NCBI GenBank assembly: GCA_937901255.1
Contig: CALCHN010000023.1
Location: 1 to 42,296 of the forward strand
Direction: 5' to 3'
DNA from: an uncultured Flavobacteriales bacterium
Lineage (GTDB): Bacteria; Bacteroidota; Bacteroidia; Flavobacteriales_E; Vicingaceae
Length of the DNA stretch: 42,296 bases
Position numbers and translations under genes: made by a program. The notes beneath the pieces are model-generated. The model made no database searches. It was not told where the DNA came from and worked only from the letters and a program-made list of their open reading frames with translations. Of this stretch, positions 1-7,711 are shown one piece after another. Each line of letters opens with the position of its first letter. Position 1 is the stretch's first letter.

Positions 1-47
1 ATTAAAAATTTATCTTAACGAATTATTGGAGTATTAAAGATTCATTT

Positions 48-86
48 ACACCAGTCAGGTTTTTAAAACCTGACTGGTGTTTTTTG
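48..86. terminator. Hairpin terminator at left edge
   Basis: A 16-base arm beginning ACACCAGTCAGG pairs perfectly with the arm ending CCTGACTGGTGT and is followed by a run of T. The A-rich/T-rich flanks would let it work in both directions. It probably ends a gene whose body lies left of the window. Confidence 0.85.
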
Positions 87-190
87 TTTATTCTTTTATA
101 CTGAAACTTAGTAATTCCGAATTTTCGGGATTGCTTAGTTACAGTTATACTCACAAACAAAATGGTTGAATAACCTGAACAGGTATATTG

Positions 191-220
191 TTGCGGTATG
201 CTAATTTTTAGCTACATTTG
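191..220 (+). promoter_or_regulatory. Bacteroidota-type promoter of the crotonase gene
   Basis: TTG at 191-193, a 19-base spacer and TACATTTG at 213-220 match the primary-sigma consensus of this phylum (TTTG, N19, TAnnTTTG). Transcription should begin near 226, downstream of the in-frame ATG at 198. That argues for the ATG at 348 as the true start and a leader of about 120 bases that includes a copy of the GC-rich repeat. Confidence 0.6.
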
Positions 221-302
221 TTTTTTTAATAAAATAGTTAAATCGAGCCTTGTAAACTCTATAACATACAGAAGGCAAAAATTGGCTTTGTGTGTTGGAA
301 AT

Positions 303-336
303 CCTCCCCTTTTGGGGGAGCTAGAGGGGGCTTTTA
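303..336 (+). repeat. GC-rich palindromic repeat, copy 1
   Basis: CTCCCC/GGGGGAG hairpin followed by the tail CTAGAGGGGGCTTTT, ending 11 bases before the ATG of the crotonase gene. Same family as the copies at 1.1, 1.25, 2.47, 4.87, 14.9, 22.4, 23.25, 23.36, 24.85 and 36.6 kb. The G-rich tail could act as a ribosome-binding sequence, although this phylum depends little on one. Confidence 0.75.
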
Positions 337-347
337 AATTAAAACAC

Positions 348-1124
348 ATGGACTACAACAATATTTTAGTAACTCAAGAAAACAACATTGCTCAGGTAAC
401 CATTAACCGACCAAATCAATTAAACGCTTTAAATTCAGCCACAATAGCGGAGTTGAGCAGTGCTTTTAAAACATTAGAATCAGATAAAAATGTTCGCGTA
501 ATCATCATTACAGGTTCGGGAGAAAAAGCTTTTGTTGCCGGAGCAGACATTAAAGAGTTTTACCAATTTGATGTGGAAGAAGGAAAAAAATTATCCGCTG
601 AAGGGCATCATAAATTATTTGATTTAGTAGAAAATTTAACCACTCCGGTAATTGCAGCTGTAAATGGTTTTGCCTTAGGTGGCGGATTAGAATTAGCTAT
701 GAGTTGTCATTTTAGAATTGCTTCCGACAATGCCAAATTAGGATTGCCTGAAGTTACGTTGGGAGTAATTCCTGGTTATGGTGGTACGCAGCGATTAGCT
801 CAATTAGCAGGAAAAGGCAGAGCCATGGAAATGATAATGACTGCCAAAATGATTTCTGCTGAAGAAGCTGCCAACATTGGCTTAGTCAACCAAGTAGTAA
901 CGCAAGAAGAATTGTTGCCAACATGCCAAAAAATAGCTCAAAAGATAGCTTTTAATTCTTCAACAGCCATAGCAAGTGCAATAAAAGCGGTAAATGCTGG
1001 TTTTAAAGACGGTGTAAATGGCTATGAAACAGAAATAGAAGAGTTTGGTAAATGTTTTGGAACACCCGATTTTGTTGAAGGAACAAATGCATTTATTGAA
1101 AAAAGAAAGCCGGTTTTTAAATAG
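348..1124 (+). CDS. Enoyl-CoA hydratase/isomerase (crotonase) family protein
   Basis: Cytoplasmic crotonase-fold enzyme of 258 residues, the normal family length, expected to hydrate 2-enoyl-CoA in fatty-acid or amino-acid breakdown. Visible motifs are the oxyanion-hole stretch AFVAGADIKEF, GFALGGGLELAMSC carrying the first catalytic Glu, and LPEVTLGVIPGYGGTQRL carrying the second, so an active hydratase is likely. The reading frame stays open upstream to an ATG at 198, but those 50 codons run through a promoter and a dispersed repeat and do not look like crotonase sequence, so the start is placed at 348. The stop is followed after two bases by another copy of the same repeat. The exact substrate (crotonyl-CoA or longer chains) cannot be told from sequence alone. 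Confidence 0.93.
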   Translation: MDYNNILVTQENNIAQVTINRPNQLNALNSATIAELSSAFKTLESDKNVRVIIITGSGEKAFVAGADIKEFYQFDVEEGKKLSAEGHHKLFDLVENLTTPVIAAVNGFALGGGLELAMSCHFRIASDNAKLGLPEVTLGVIPGYGGTQRLAQLAGKGRAMEMIMTAKMISAEEAANIGLVNQVVTQEELLPTCQKIAQKIAFNSSTAIASAIKAVNAGFKDGVNGYETEIEEFGKCFGTPDFVEGTNAFIEKRKPVFK

Positions 1125-1126
1125 TA

Positions 1127-1154
1127 GCCCCCTAAATCCCCCGAAGGGGGACTT
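1127..1154. repeat. GC-rich palindromic repeat, copy 2 (inverted)
   Basis: AGCCCCCTAAATCCCCCGAAGG, the reverse orientation of the family, begins two bases after the TAG stop of the crotonase gene. The two copies therefore bracket that gene in opposite orientations. Confidence 0.7.
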
Positions 1155-1180
1155 CTTTACAGTAAGCAAAGTGTTTAAAG

Positions 1181-1276
1181 TGAAAAAAATAAATATACTA
1201 ATTATTAACCCAATAATATGCTGCTATGAATATGGCAGGTGTGTTGGAAACTCTCCCCTTTTGGAGAGTTTAGCTG
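1181..1276 (+). repeat. Direct repeat A, left copy
   Basis: About 95 bases align without gaps to 2404-2499 (offset 1223), with a 40-base identical block at 1222-1261. The right part is a degenerate copy of the GC-rich palindrome. Together with its partner it brackets the two unrecognised genes at 1308-2387. Confidence 0.8.
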
Positions 1277-1307
1277 TGCAAGATTATAAAAATAAAAAAG
1301 TTCAATA

Positions 1308-1523
1308 ATGAGCGAGTTCTTTTCAAATATATTCAATTTTTTATTTACCTCATATATTGGAGCTTTTTTGTTTATTTTTTATGGTCTTATGTATGTATAT
1401 TTTCAAAATAAAAGAAAACAAAATATTAATGATTGGTTTTTCTTAAGAGGATGGTTTTCTGGTGTAGGGTTTCTTATTTTAGGGATTTTAATAATTATTT
1501 TAAAGTTATTAGATAAACTTTAA
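1308..1523 (+). CDS. Small membrane protein, function unknown
   Basis: Unrecognised 71-residue protein. It has a hydrophobic segment at about residues 9-32, a short basic loop (NKRKQN) and a second hydrophobic segment at about 47-68, so two membrane spans with both ends on the same side are likely. It lies 31 bases downstream of direct repeat A and 45 bases upstream of an exported protein gene, and the two probably form one transcript. Base composition is even more AT-rich than that of the housekeeping neighbours. Nothing visible assigns a function; a partner or anchor for the downstream protein is one possibility, an inference from position only. Confidence 0.6.
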   Translation: MSEFFSNIFNFLFTSYIGAFLFIFYGLMYVYFQNKRKQNINDWFFLRGWFSGVGFLILGILIIILKLLDKL

Positions 1524-1568
1524 AGGTAGTGTTATTATTAAGTAGTTTTATCTCATTAAAAATAAAAA

Positions 1569-2387
1569 ATGAAAACAGTAATTACATACTTTCTTTTGTT
1601 ACTTCCATCTTTTTTCTATGGGAAAACAGAAAAGTTACCAATTGACACTGTTTTATTCTCATCTGATAGTAAATACGTTTTAGCTTTTGATTTTTTTATA
1701 GATGCATACTTTCAAAAACAAGTCTGGCATTTATATGATAAAGAAAACCTTGATGATAATTTCAATATGAATATATCTCAGTCTATTTTGTTTGAAGAAG
1801 GTAAATTTTACGCTGCTAACTATATAAACACAGATGATTCAAATGAAGTAATTAGAAATAATAAGATTAAGATTAAAGAATTTTTAAGAAAATATAAATT
1901 AGTTGATGTTGCAAATGAAATTACGAATAATGTGAGTTTCAAAATCACTATTTGTGATTCATTGAATTGGGAAGAAGAACTTTCAAATGACTTTCATGAT
2001 GTTAAAGAAGTGATTGACTATAAAATAAAAATCGACTATGTTTTTAATGAAAAAGATACTTTTTACACTTTCTACATACCCAAAGTGTCTGCATTTTCAT
2101 ATAATAATTTTCAAGTTTATATAAAAACAGCTATTGATCAATTAAAAATTAAAAGACCTGAGGAAATTTATGATGAAGAGGTTGAAAATCTTCGCAAAGG
2201 AGTAAGAAAGTACTATACAACTATTTTTTATAGCTCAAAAAATCAATATTTTATAAACTCAAATTTTGCAATAGATAGTTATTCAAATTCAGTAGTAGAA
2301 AGCGAAGATGAAGGAGAAGGATTGGTAGTATATACTAAATATACTTTTTTTCAAAATATTGATTTTCAAATAAGAACAGCAAAATAA
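1569..2387 (+). CDS. Exported protein, function unknown
   Basis: Unrecognised 272-residue protein with an N-terminal signal peptide (MKTVITYFLLLLPSFFYG) and no cysteine placed for lipidation, so a periplasmic, surface or secreted location is likely. The mature part is rich in aromatic residues, Lys, Asn and acidic residues; a predicted helical stretch at about residues 85-107 (KIKIKEFLRKYKLVDVANEI) and an acidic Glu/Asp patch near residue 250 stand out. No catalytic motif is recognised. The gene follows the small membrane protein gene, is very AT-rich, and both are bracketed by direct repeat A, which suggests an acquired two-gene cassette. Confidence 0.65.
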   Translation: MKTVITYFLLLLPSFFYGKTEKLPIDTVLFSSDSKYVLAFDFFIDAYFQKQVWHLYDKENLDDNFNMNISQSILFEEGKFYAANYINTDDSNEVIRNNKIKIKEFLRKYKLVDVANEITNNVSFKITICDSLNWEEELSNDFHDVKEVIDYKIKIDYVFNEKDTFYTFYIPKVSAFSYNNFQVYIKTAIDQLKIKRPEEIYDEEVENLRKGVRKYYTTIFYSSKNQYFINSNFAIDSYSNSVVESEDEGEGLVVYTKYTFFQNIDFQIRTAK

Positions 2388-2403
2388 CATTTTAGATATA
2401 AAA

Positions 2404-2506
2404 TGAAAAAAATAATTATATTAGTTATAAACCCATCACTATGTTGCTATGAATATGGCAGGTGTGTTGGAAACTCTCCCCTTTCGGGGGAGTTGGAGGG
2501 GGCTTT
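2404..2506 (+). repeat. Direct repeat A, right copy, with GC-rich palindrome
   Basis: Matches 1181-1276 without gaps and ends in an intact palindrome (CTCCCCTTTCGGGGGAG) plus GTTGGAGGGGGCTTT, which directly abuts the flippase ATG at 2507. The GGAGGGGG tail lies at ribosome-binding distance. A short open frame starting ATGAAAAAA at 2403 runs through it but stops within the repeat. Confidence 0.8.
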
Positions 2507-3994
2507 ATGAATCCCTTAAAAAAACTTGCCGGACAAACAGCCATTTATGGGCTTACAAGCATAGTTGGACGTTTGCTGAATTGGTTTTTGGTGCCTATTT
2601 ATATCGGAACGGCAAAGTTTACGCCCGACCAATACGGAATTATTACCGAAATGTATTCCTATGTGGCATTTTTAGTGGTGTTTCTAACCTACGGAATGGA
2701 AACCGCTTTTTTCCGTTTTTCTACCTTGCAAGAACACGATAACAAAAAGGTTTATTCTACTATTATTTATTCGCTTTTCACCACTTCTTTCGTTTTTATT
2801 GCATTGGCATTTTTGTTCGATCAATCTATTGCCAATTGGCTAAAATACCCCAACAATAAAGAATTTGTAACTTGGTTTGCTATGATAGTTGGTTTAGATG
2901 CCGTTGCTTCTATTCCTATGGCGAAATTAAGAGCAGATAATCGTCCCATAAAATTTGCTGTTATCAATTTTGCGAATATTGGTGTAAATATTGGCTTAAA
3001 TTTATTTTTCTTAGCCTATTGTTTACCGATGTATAAAGCTGGAGAAACCAATTGGCTCATTGAAACTTTTTATAACCCCGAAATAGGTGTGGGTTATGTT
3101 TTCATTGCGAACCTTATTGCGAGTATTGTTAAGTTTTTATTGTTATTGCCTGATATGCTAAAAGCTAAATTCAGTGTTGAATTTGCATTGCTTAAAAAAA
3201 TGTTTATTTATGCATTGCCTTTATTGGTTTTTGGGTTGGCAGGAATTGTAAATGAAACTATCGACAGAATTATGCTAAAACGTATGCTGTTTGAAAGCAA
3301 AGGTGAACTGGAAACCATGTCGCAAATTGGAATTTACGGTGCTAGTTACAAAGTTTCTATTATAATTACCTTATTTATTCAGGCATTTAGATATGCCGCA
3401 GAACCCTTCTTTTTTGCACAAGAAAAAGAAAAAAATGCTAAAGAAACGTATTCTACCATCATGACTTATTTTGTGATAATTTGTGCGACCATCTTTTTGG
3501 GAGTAATGTTATACATTGATATTGTGAAATATTTTATTCCAAACGAAGCCTATTGGGAGGGATTAAAAATTGTTCCTATTTTACTTTTTGCCAATATTAG
3601 TTTAGGCATTTATTATAACCAATCTATTTGGTACAAACTAAGTGGAAAAACAAAATATGGAGCCTACATTGGTATTTTTGGTGCTTTTGTAACCGTACTT
3701 TTAAACTACATTTGGATCCCTGTATTTGGTTATGTTGGCTCTGCTTGGGCAACATTAATTTGTTATTCTTCTATGTGTATCATTTCTTTTATTCTAGGAC
3801 AAAAACATTATCCTATCAAATACAATTATTTTAAAATAGGATTGTATTTAGGATTAACGCTGTTGCTCTACTTTGCAACAACTCAATTTACCATAGAAAA
3901 TTTCTATACCAAACATCTTATACATACATTAATAATTTTTGCCTTTTTAGGAACAATTTACGCCATCGAAAGACCAAAAAAAGTGGTAATTTAG
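2507..3994 (+). CDS. Polysaccharide biosynthesis flippase (Wzx/MATE-like)
   Basis: Integral inner-membrane protein of 495 residues with about 12-14 hydrophobic segments spread over its whole length, the pattern of the polysaccharide transporter family that moves lipid-linked oligosaccharides across the membrane. The N-terminus, including QTAIYGLTSIVGRLLNWFLV and then a stretch on PDQYGI, is characteristic of Bacteroidota members. The frame is open back to 2462 but the extra codons are repeat sequence, so the start is placed at the ATG at 2507, preceded by GGAGGGGG. Downstream are dut, a sugar nucleotidyltransferase and envelope lipoproteins, which fits a role in cell-surface glycan assembly. 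The substrate is not known. Confidence 0.88.
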   Translation: MNPLKKLAGQTAIYGLTSIVGRLLNWFLVPIYIGTAKFTPDQYGIITEMYSYVAFLVVFLTYGMETAFFRFSTLQEHDNKKVYSTIIYSLFTTSFVFIALAFLFDQSIANWLKYPNNKEFVTWFAMIVGLDAVASIPMAKLRADNRPIKFAVINFANIGVNIGLNLFFLAYCLPMYKAGETNWLIETFYNPEIGVGYVFIANLIASIVKFLLLLPDMLKAKFSVEFALLKKMFIYALPLLVFGLAGIVNETIDRIMLKRMLFESKGELETMSQIGIYGASYKVSIIITLFIQAFRYAAEPFFFAQEKEKNAKETYSTIMTYFVIICATIFLGVMLYIDIVKYFIPNEAYWEGLKIVPILLFANISLGIYYNQSIWYKLSGKTKYGAYIGIFGAFVTVLLNYIWIPVFGYVGSAWATLICYSSMCIISFILGQKHYPIKYNYFKIGLYLGLTLLLYFATTQFTIENFYTKHLIHTLIIFAFLGTIYAIERPKKVVI

Positions 3995-3998
3995 TGGG

Positions 3999-4030
3999 CT
4001 AGTTTAGGAGTTTAATAGTTTACAAGTTTA
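3999..4030 (+). repeat. Inverted repeat B, left arm
   Basis: 32 bases (starting CTAGTTTAGGAG) that match the reverse complement of 4395-4426 at 27 of 32 positions. It lies between the flippase stop and the four-helix-bundle ATG and is built of AGTTTA-like units. Confidence 0.75.
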
Positions 4031-4042
4031 AAATTTAGAACC

Positions 4043-4405
4043 ATGAAAGAATATTCATTTGAAAAATTAATTGTTTGGCAAGAATCAAGAAAATTAACCA
4101 AAGAAGTATATTTAATTTCTAGAAAATTTCCGAAAGAAGAACAATTTGGATTAACTAGTCAAGTAAGAAGAGCCGTAGTGTCTGTTTGTTCAAATATAGC
4201 AGAAGGAAGTTCAAGAAGTACAGCAAAAGATAGAGCCAGATTTACAGAAATGTCTTATGGAAGCCTTTTAGAAGTTTTAAATCAATTAATTTTGGCAGTT
4301 GATTTAGAATTTATAACAATGGAAGAGTTAAATAAATTAAGACCACGTATTGATGAGATATCAATGATGCTAAATGGTTTAAGAAAGAGCCAACTAAACT
4401 TATAA
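4043..4405 (+). CDS. Four-helix bundle protein (23S rRNA IVS / S23 type)
   Basis: 120-residue, largely helical protein of the family first met in intervening sequences of 23S rRNA and structurally related to the Avd accessory protein of diversity-generating retroelements. Typical features are an N-terminal F-E-K-L-I-V-W-Q-E-S motif, KFPKEEQFGLTSQVRRAVVS and SNIAEGSSR. The basic surface suggests nucleic-acid binding, but the role of stand-alone members is unknown. Here it is not inside an rRNA gene: it sits between a flippase and dut and is bracketed by inverted repeat B, the right arm of which contains its last codons and stop. It looks like a cassette inserted in an otherwise co-directional gene run. 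Confidence 0.88.
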   Translation: MKEYSFEKLIVWQESRKLTKEVYLISRKFPKEEQFGLTSQVRRAVVSVCSNIAEGSSRSTAKDRARFTEMSYGSLLEVLNQLILAVDLEFITMEELNKLRPRIDEISMMLNGLRKSQLNL

Positions 4406-4426
4406 ACTCTTAACCTTATAAACTAG
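4395..4426 (-). repeat. Inverted repeat B, right arm
   Basis: Reverse complement of the left arm at 3999-4030 with five mismatches in 32. It begins inside the four-helix-bundle gene (the last three codons and stop) and ends five bases before the dut ATG. Confidence 0.75.
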
Positions 4427-4430
4427 AATT

Positions 4431-4865
4431 ATGCAAATAAAAATAGTAAACAAATCCAATCATCCGCTACCACATTATGGTACGGAAGCTGCTGCTGGTG
4501 TAGATTTAAGAGCAAACATAGAAACTCCAATAACCTTAAAACCATTAGAAAGAACATTGGTAAAAACAGGTTTATTTATAGAATTGCCTGTGGGGTACGA
4601 AGCTCAAGTTCGTCCGAGAAGCGGATTGGCCTATAAAAATGGCATTACTGTATTAAATTCTCCCGGAACTATTGATGCTGATTACAGAGGTGAAGTGGGA
4701 GTAATTTTAGTCAACCTTTCTAATGAACCGTTTGTAATTGAAAATGGAGAAAGAATTGCTCAACTGGTAATTGCTAGGCACGAACAAGCAGAGTGGGAAT
4801 TAGTAGAAGAATTAGCTGAAACAGAAAGAGGAGCAGGAGGATTTGGAAGTACAGGGAAGAAGTAA
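4431..4865 (+). CDS. dut: dUTP diphosphatase (dUTPase)
   Basis: Hydrolyses dUTP to dUMP and pyrophosphate, keeping uracil out of DNA and feeding thymidylate synthesis. At 144 residues it has the length of the homotrimeric family. Conserved motifs appear in order: AGVDLRA (motif 1), PRSGLAYKNGI (motif 2), GTIDADYRGEVGVILVN (motif 3, with the catalytic Asp), GERIAQLV (motif 4) and the C-terminal arm ERGAGGFGSTG (motif 5, closing over the nucleotide). All active-site parts are present. It is followed immediately by a copy of the GC-rich repeat in inverted orientation. Confidence 0.97.
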   Translation: MQIKIVNKSNHPLPHYGTEAAAGVDLRANIETPITLKPLERTLVKTGLFIELPVGYEAQVRPRSGLAYKNGITVLNSPGTIDADYRGEVGVILVNLSNEPFVIENGERIAQLVIARHEQAEWELVEELAETERGAGGFGSTGKK

Positions 4866-4955
4866 AATCCCCTCTAACTCCCCAAAGGGGAGGATTTATT
4901 AGTTGGGTAAGTATAACATTTAAAAAGTCCTTTCCTTTGGAAAGGATTTAGGATT
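4866..4955. repeat. GC-rich palindromic repeat, copy 4, plus degenerate copy
   Basis: AATCCCCTCTAACTCCCC with AAAGGGGAGGATTT at 4866-4898, and a weaker copy TCCTTTCCTTTGGAAAGGATTT at 4928-4950. They fill the 96-base gap between the dut stop and the nucleotidyltransferase ATG. Confidence 0.7.
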
Positions 4956-4961
4956 AGGAAT

Positions 4962-5963
4962 ATGAAAATAATAGTACCAATGGCAGGAAGAGGTTCAAGA
5001 TTAAGACCTCATACGCTAACCATACCAAAACCATTAATACCAATTGCGGGGAAACCAATTGTTCAACGTTTGGTGGAAGATATTACCAAAGTTTGTGGTG
5101 AACCTGTAGATGAAATTGCTTTTATAATTGGGGATTTTGGAACAGAAGTAGAAAACCAATTAGTGAGCATTGCTGAAAATTTAGGAGCAAAAGGAAACAT
5201 TTATTATCAGGAAGAAGCATTAGGAACGGCTCATGCTATTTTATGTGCTAAAGATAGTTTGGAAGGAAAAGTAGTGGTGGCTTTTGCCGACACGTTGTTT
5301 AAAGCAGATTTTAAAATGGATGATGCTGCTGAAGGCATTATTTGGGTAAATCAAATTGACGATCCTCGTGCTTTTGGTGTTGTAAAACTCAATGAAAACA
5401 ACATTATTACCGATTTTGTAGAAAAACCACAAGAATTTGTTTCTGATTTAGCAATTATTGGAATTTATTACTTTAAAGATGGAGCTTATCTAAAAAATGA
5501 GTTGCAATATTTAATTGATAATGATATTAAAGAAAAAGGCGAATATCAATTGACCAATGCCTTAGAAAACATGAAGCAAAAGGGAACAAAGTTTGCTCCC
5601 GGAAAAGTAATTGAATGGTTAGATTGTGGTAACTATGCTGCTACCGTTTATACTAACCAACGTGTTTTAGAGTTTATTAAAAATGAAACCATTATTGATG
5701 CTTCACTTCAAAAGGAAAACACCGTAATTATTGAACCTTGTTATATCGGTAAAAACGTAAAAATCACCAATTCAGTTATTGGTCCACACGTTTCTATCGG
5801 AGATAATTGCGAAATTAATAATGCCATAATAACCAATTCATTAATACAAAAAAATACGCATATACAAACAGCAAATATGGCTAATTCTATGGTAGGAAAT
5901 TTTGCAAAAATTGTAGGAAAAGCACAAGAATTAAGTGTAGGAGATTACAACGAACTAAGCTAA
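4962..5963 (+). CDS. Sugar-1-phosphate nucleotidyltransferase
   Basis: Transfers a nucleotidyl group to a sugar 1-phosphate to make an activated sugar for glycan synthesis. 333 residues in two parts: a Rossmann-like catalytic domain (about 1-235) beginning with the signature MAGRGSRLRPHTLTIPKPL, which contains the nucleotide-binding G-x-G-x-R and the catalytic Lys, and a C-terminal left-handed beta-helix made of hexapeptide repeats (about 245-325). This order resembles RmlA/GlmU-like enzymes of long form. It is six bases upstream of the TPR lipoprotein gene, so they are probably one operon, and it shares a neighbourhood with a polysaccharide flippase. Substrate (glucose, mannose or GlcNAc phosphate; UTP, dTTP or GTP) is not settled by sequence. 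Confidence 0.88.
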   Translation: MKIIVPMAGRGSRLRPHTLTIPKPLIPIAGKPIVQRLVEDITKVCGEPVDEIAFIIGDFGTEVENQLVSIAENLGAKGNIYYQEEALGTAHAILCAKDSLEGKVVVAFADTLFKADFKMDDAAEGIIWVNQIDDPRAFGVVKLNENNIITDFVEKPQEFVSDLAIIGIYYFKDGAYLKNELQYLIDNDIKEKGEYQLTNALENMKQKGTKFAPGKVIEWLDCGNYAATVYTNQRVLEFIKNETIIDASLQKENTVIIEPCYIGKNVKITNSVIGPHVSIGDNCEINNAIITNSLIQKNTHIQTANMANSMVGNFAKIVGKAQELSVGDYNELS

Positions 5964-5968
5964 TATAC

Positions 5969-7711
5969 ATGTCATTAAACACATTCATAAAACTTTTAAT
6001 TCCACTACTTTTTTTGGTTGCGTGTAACTCTCAAAAAGATACAGTAAGCTCTAAGCAAAAAATTAAAGAGGCTACCGTACTTAATGAAAAACAAAAGTTG
6101 GAGTTAGATTTTCTATTCCATGAAGCTAATAAGCAAAGGTTATTAGGAAATTACGAGCAAGCGTTGGTAATTTATTCTAAATGTGTTAAAATAAATCCCA
6201 ACCAACCCTTTTTTCATTATGAATTGGCCAATTTATATAACATGGCTAATCAGCAGCAAATAGCACTTCAATTTGCAGAAAAAGCAGTTCAGCTAGACCC
6301 GAATAATAAATGGTATAGACTGCAATATGCTCAATCTTTGCAAGAAAGTGGAGATACAGAAAGTGCGATAAAACAATACGAAAAACTGATAGAATTAGAG
6401 CCAGAGAATGTTGATTTATACTTTGACTTGGCAAGAATGCAATTGTATTCAGAAAAGTATAAAGATGCATTAGGAAGTTTAAATGAAATTGAAAAACGCA
6501 TAGGAATTAGCGAAGAAATTGTAAGACAAAAAGAAAAAATATACATCAAATTAAATGATATTGAAAGTGCTGCTGCTGAGGTTCAAAAATTAATTGATAC
6601 TTATCCTGATGAAATACATTACAAAGGATTATTAGCAGATTTATATTTGGCAAACGAAATGCCCGAAAAAGCATTTGCCATTTATCAACAAATTTTAGAA
6701 AAAGACCCGAATAATCCTTATGCACACTTATCTTTGTATGATTATTACAAAGCAAAAAATGAAGATGAAAAAGCCTTAGAAGAAGCAAAATTAGCTTTTC
6801 AAAGTCCGGATTTAGATATAGATACTAAAGTACAAATTTTACTTTCCTATTATTCTTTATCCGATAAAAGTGCTACCCTAAAAAAAGAAGCATTTGAGCT
6901 AAATAAGATTTTGATTAAAACCCATCCTGAAGAAGCAAAAGCTTATACCATTTATGCCGATTTTCTGTTGAGAGAAAATAAATTAGAAGGAGCTAAAGAA
7001 AACTATCTTAAAGCCATTGAGTATGATAATTCTCGTTATCCTATTTGGAATCAGTTGTTGTTATTAGAGTCTGAATTAAACGATAAGGAAGGCTTGGAAA
7101 GAGACAGTAAAAGAGCAATAGAACTTTTTCCTAATGAGCCTGTCCCCTACTTTTTTTATGGAATTCTACAATTTGAGAAAAAAAATTATAAAGAAGCTGT
7201 AGAATATTTAGAAATAGGTAAAGATTTCGTAATTGATAATCCACCGTTAAAAGCACAATTTTATGCTAGTTTAGGAGATGCTTATAACAGCTTAAAAAAC
7301 TATCCAAAATCGGATGCAGCTTATGAAAAAGCGTTGGAAATAGATGGTAAAAACATCCATGTTTTAAACAACTATAGTTATTATCTTTCACTAAGAGGAG
7401 AAAAGTTGGAACATGCAGAGAAATTATCAGCACTTTCTAATGAATTAGAACCTAACCAACCTAATTATTTAGATACCTATGCTTGGATTTTGTACAAACA
7501 AGGCAAATATGTACAAGCAAAAGAGTGGTTAGAAAAAGCAGTAAGCTCGGGAGGAAGTAAAAATGCTGTAATTTTAGAACATTTAGGAGATGTTTATTAT
7601 CAACTCAATCAGCCCGAAAAAGCATTAGAATATTGGAAAAAAGCAAAAGAATCTGGCGAAGGTTCTGAATGGTTGGATAAAAAAATAGCCGAAGGTAAAT
7701 TGTATGAATAA
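5969..7711 (+). CDS. TPR-repeat lipoprotein
   Basis: 580 residues with a lipoprotein signal peptide ending LVAC (Cys19), then tandem tetratricopeptide repeats over most of the length; good units are visible around residues 50-170 (ALVIYSKCVKINPNQPFFHY, QFAEKAVQLDPNNKWYRLQY, AIKQYEKLIELEPENVDLYF) and 370-570. TPR arrays form protein-binding superhelices, so this is likely an envelope scaffold. It overlaps the next gene, a DUF4292 lipoprotein, by 8 bases, which in turn overlaps an EnvC-like gene, so the three are translationally coupled. In Bacteroidota this trio usually travels together with dut and the nucleotidyltransferase. The partner proteins are not identified by sequence. Confidence 0.88.
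   Translation: MSLNTFIKLLIPLLFLVACNSQKDTVSSKQKIKEATVLNEKQKLELDFLFHEANKQRLLGNYEQALVIYSKCVKINPNQPFFHYELANLYNMANQQQIALQFAEKAVQLDPNNKWYRLQYAQSLQESGDTESAIKQYEKLIELEPENVDLYFDLARMQLYSEKYKDALGSLNEIEKRIGISEEIVRQKEKIYIKLNDIESAAAEVQKLIDTYPDEIHYKGLLADLYLANEMPEKAFAIYQQILEKDPNNPYAHLSLYDYYKAKNEDEKALEEAKLAFQSPDLDIDTKVQILLSYYSLSDKSATLKKEAFELNKILIKTHPEEAKAYTIYADFLLRENKLEGAKENYLKAIEYDNSRYPIWNQLLLLESELNDKEGLERDSKRAIELFPNEPVPYFFYGILQFEKKNYKEAVEYLEIGKDFVIDNPPLKAQFYASLGDAYNSLKNYPKSDAAYEKALEIDGKNIHVLNNYSYYLSLRGEKLEHAEKLSALSNELEPNQPNYLDTYAWILYKQGKYVQAKEWLEKAVSSGGSKNAVILEHLGDVYYQLNQPEKALEYWKKAKESGEGSEWLDKKIAEGKLYE

Noticed and set aside
198..347. N-terminal extension of the crotonase gene from an ATG at 198
   Set aside because: The 50 codons run through the predicted promoter and a dispersed repeat, and do not resemble the family; the ATG at 348 gives the usual length.
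1045..1308. 87-codon + frame overlapping the crotonase 3' end
   Set aside because: Out of frame with crotonase and continues through two repeats.
2449..2742. 97-codon + frame at the start of the flippase gene
   Set aside because: Alternative frame of the flippase and of the repeat, with no protein-like features.
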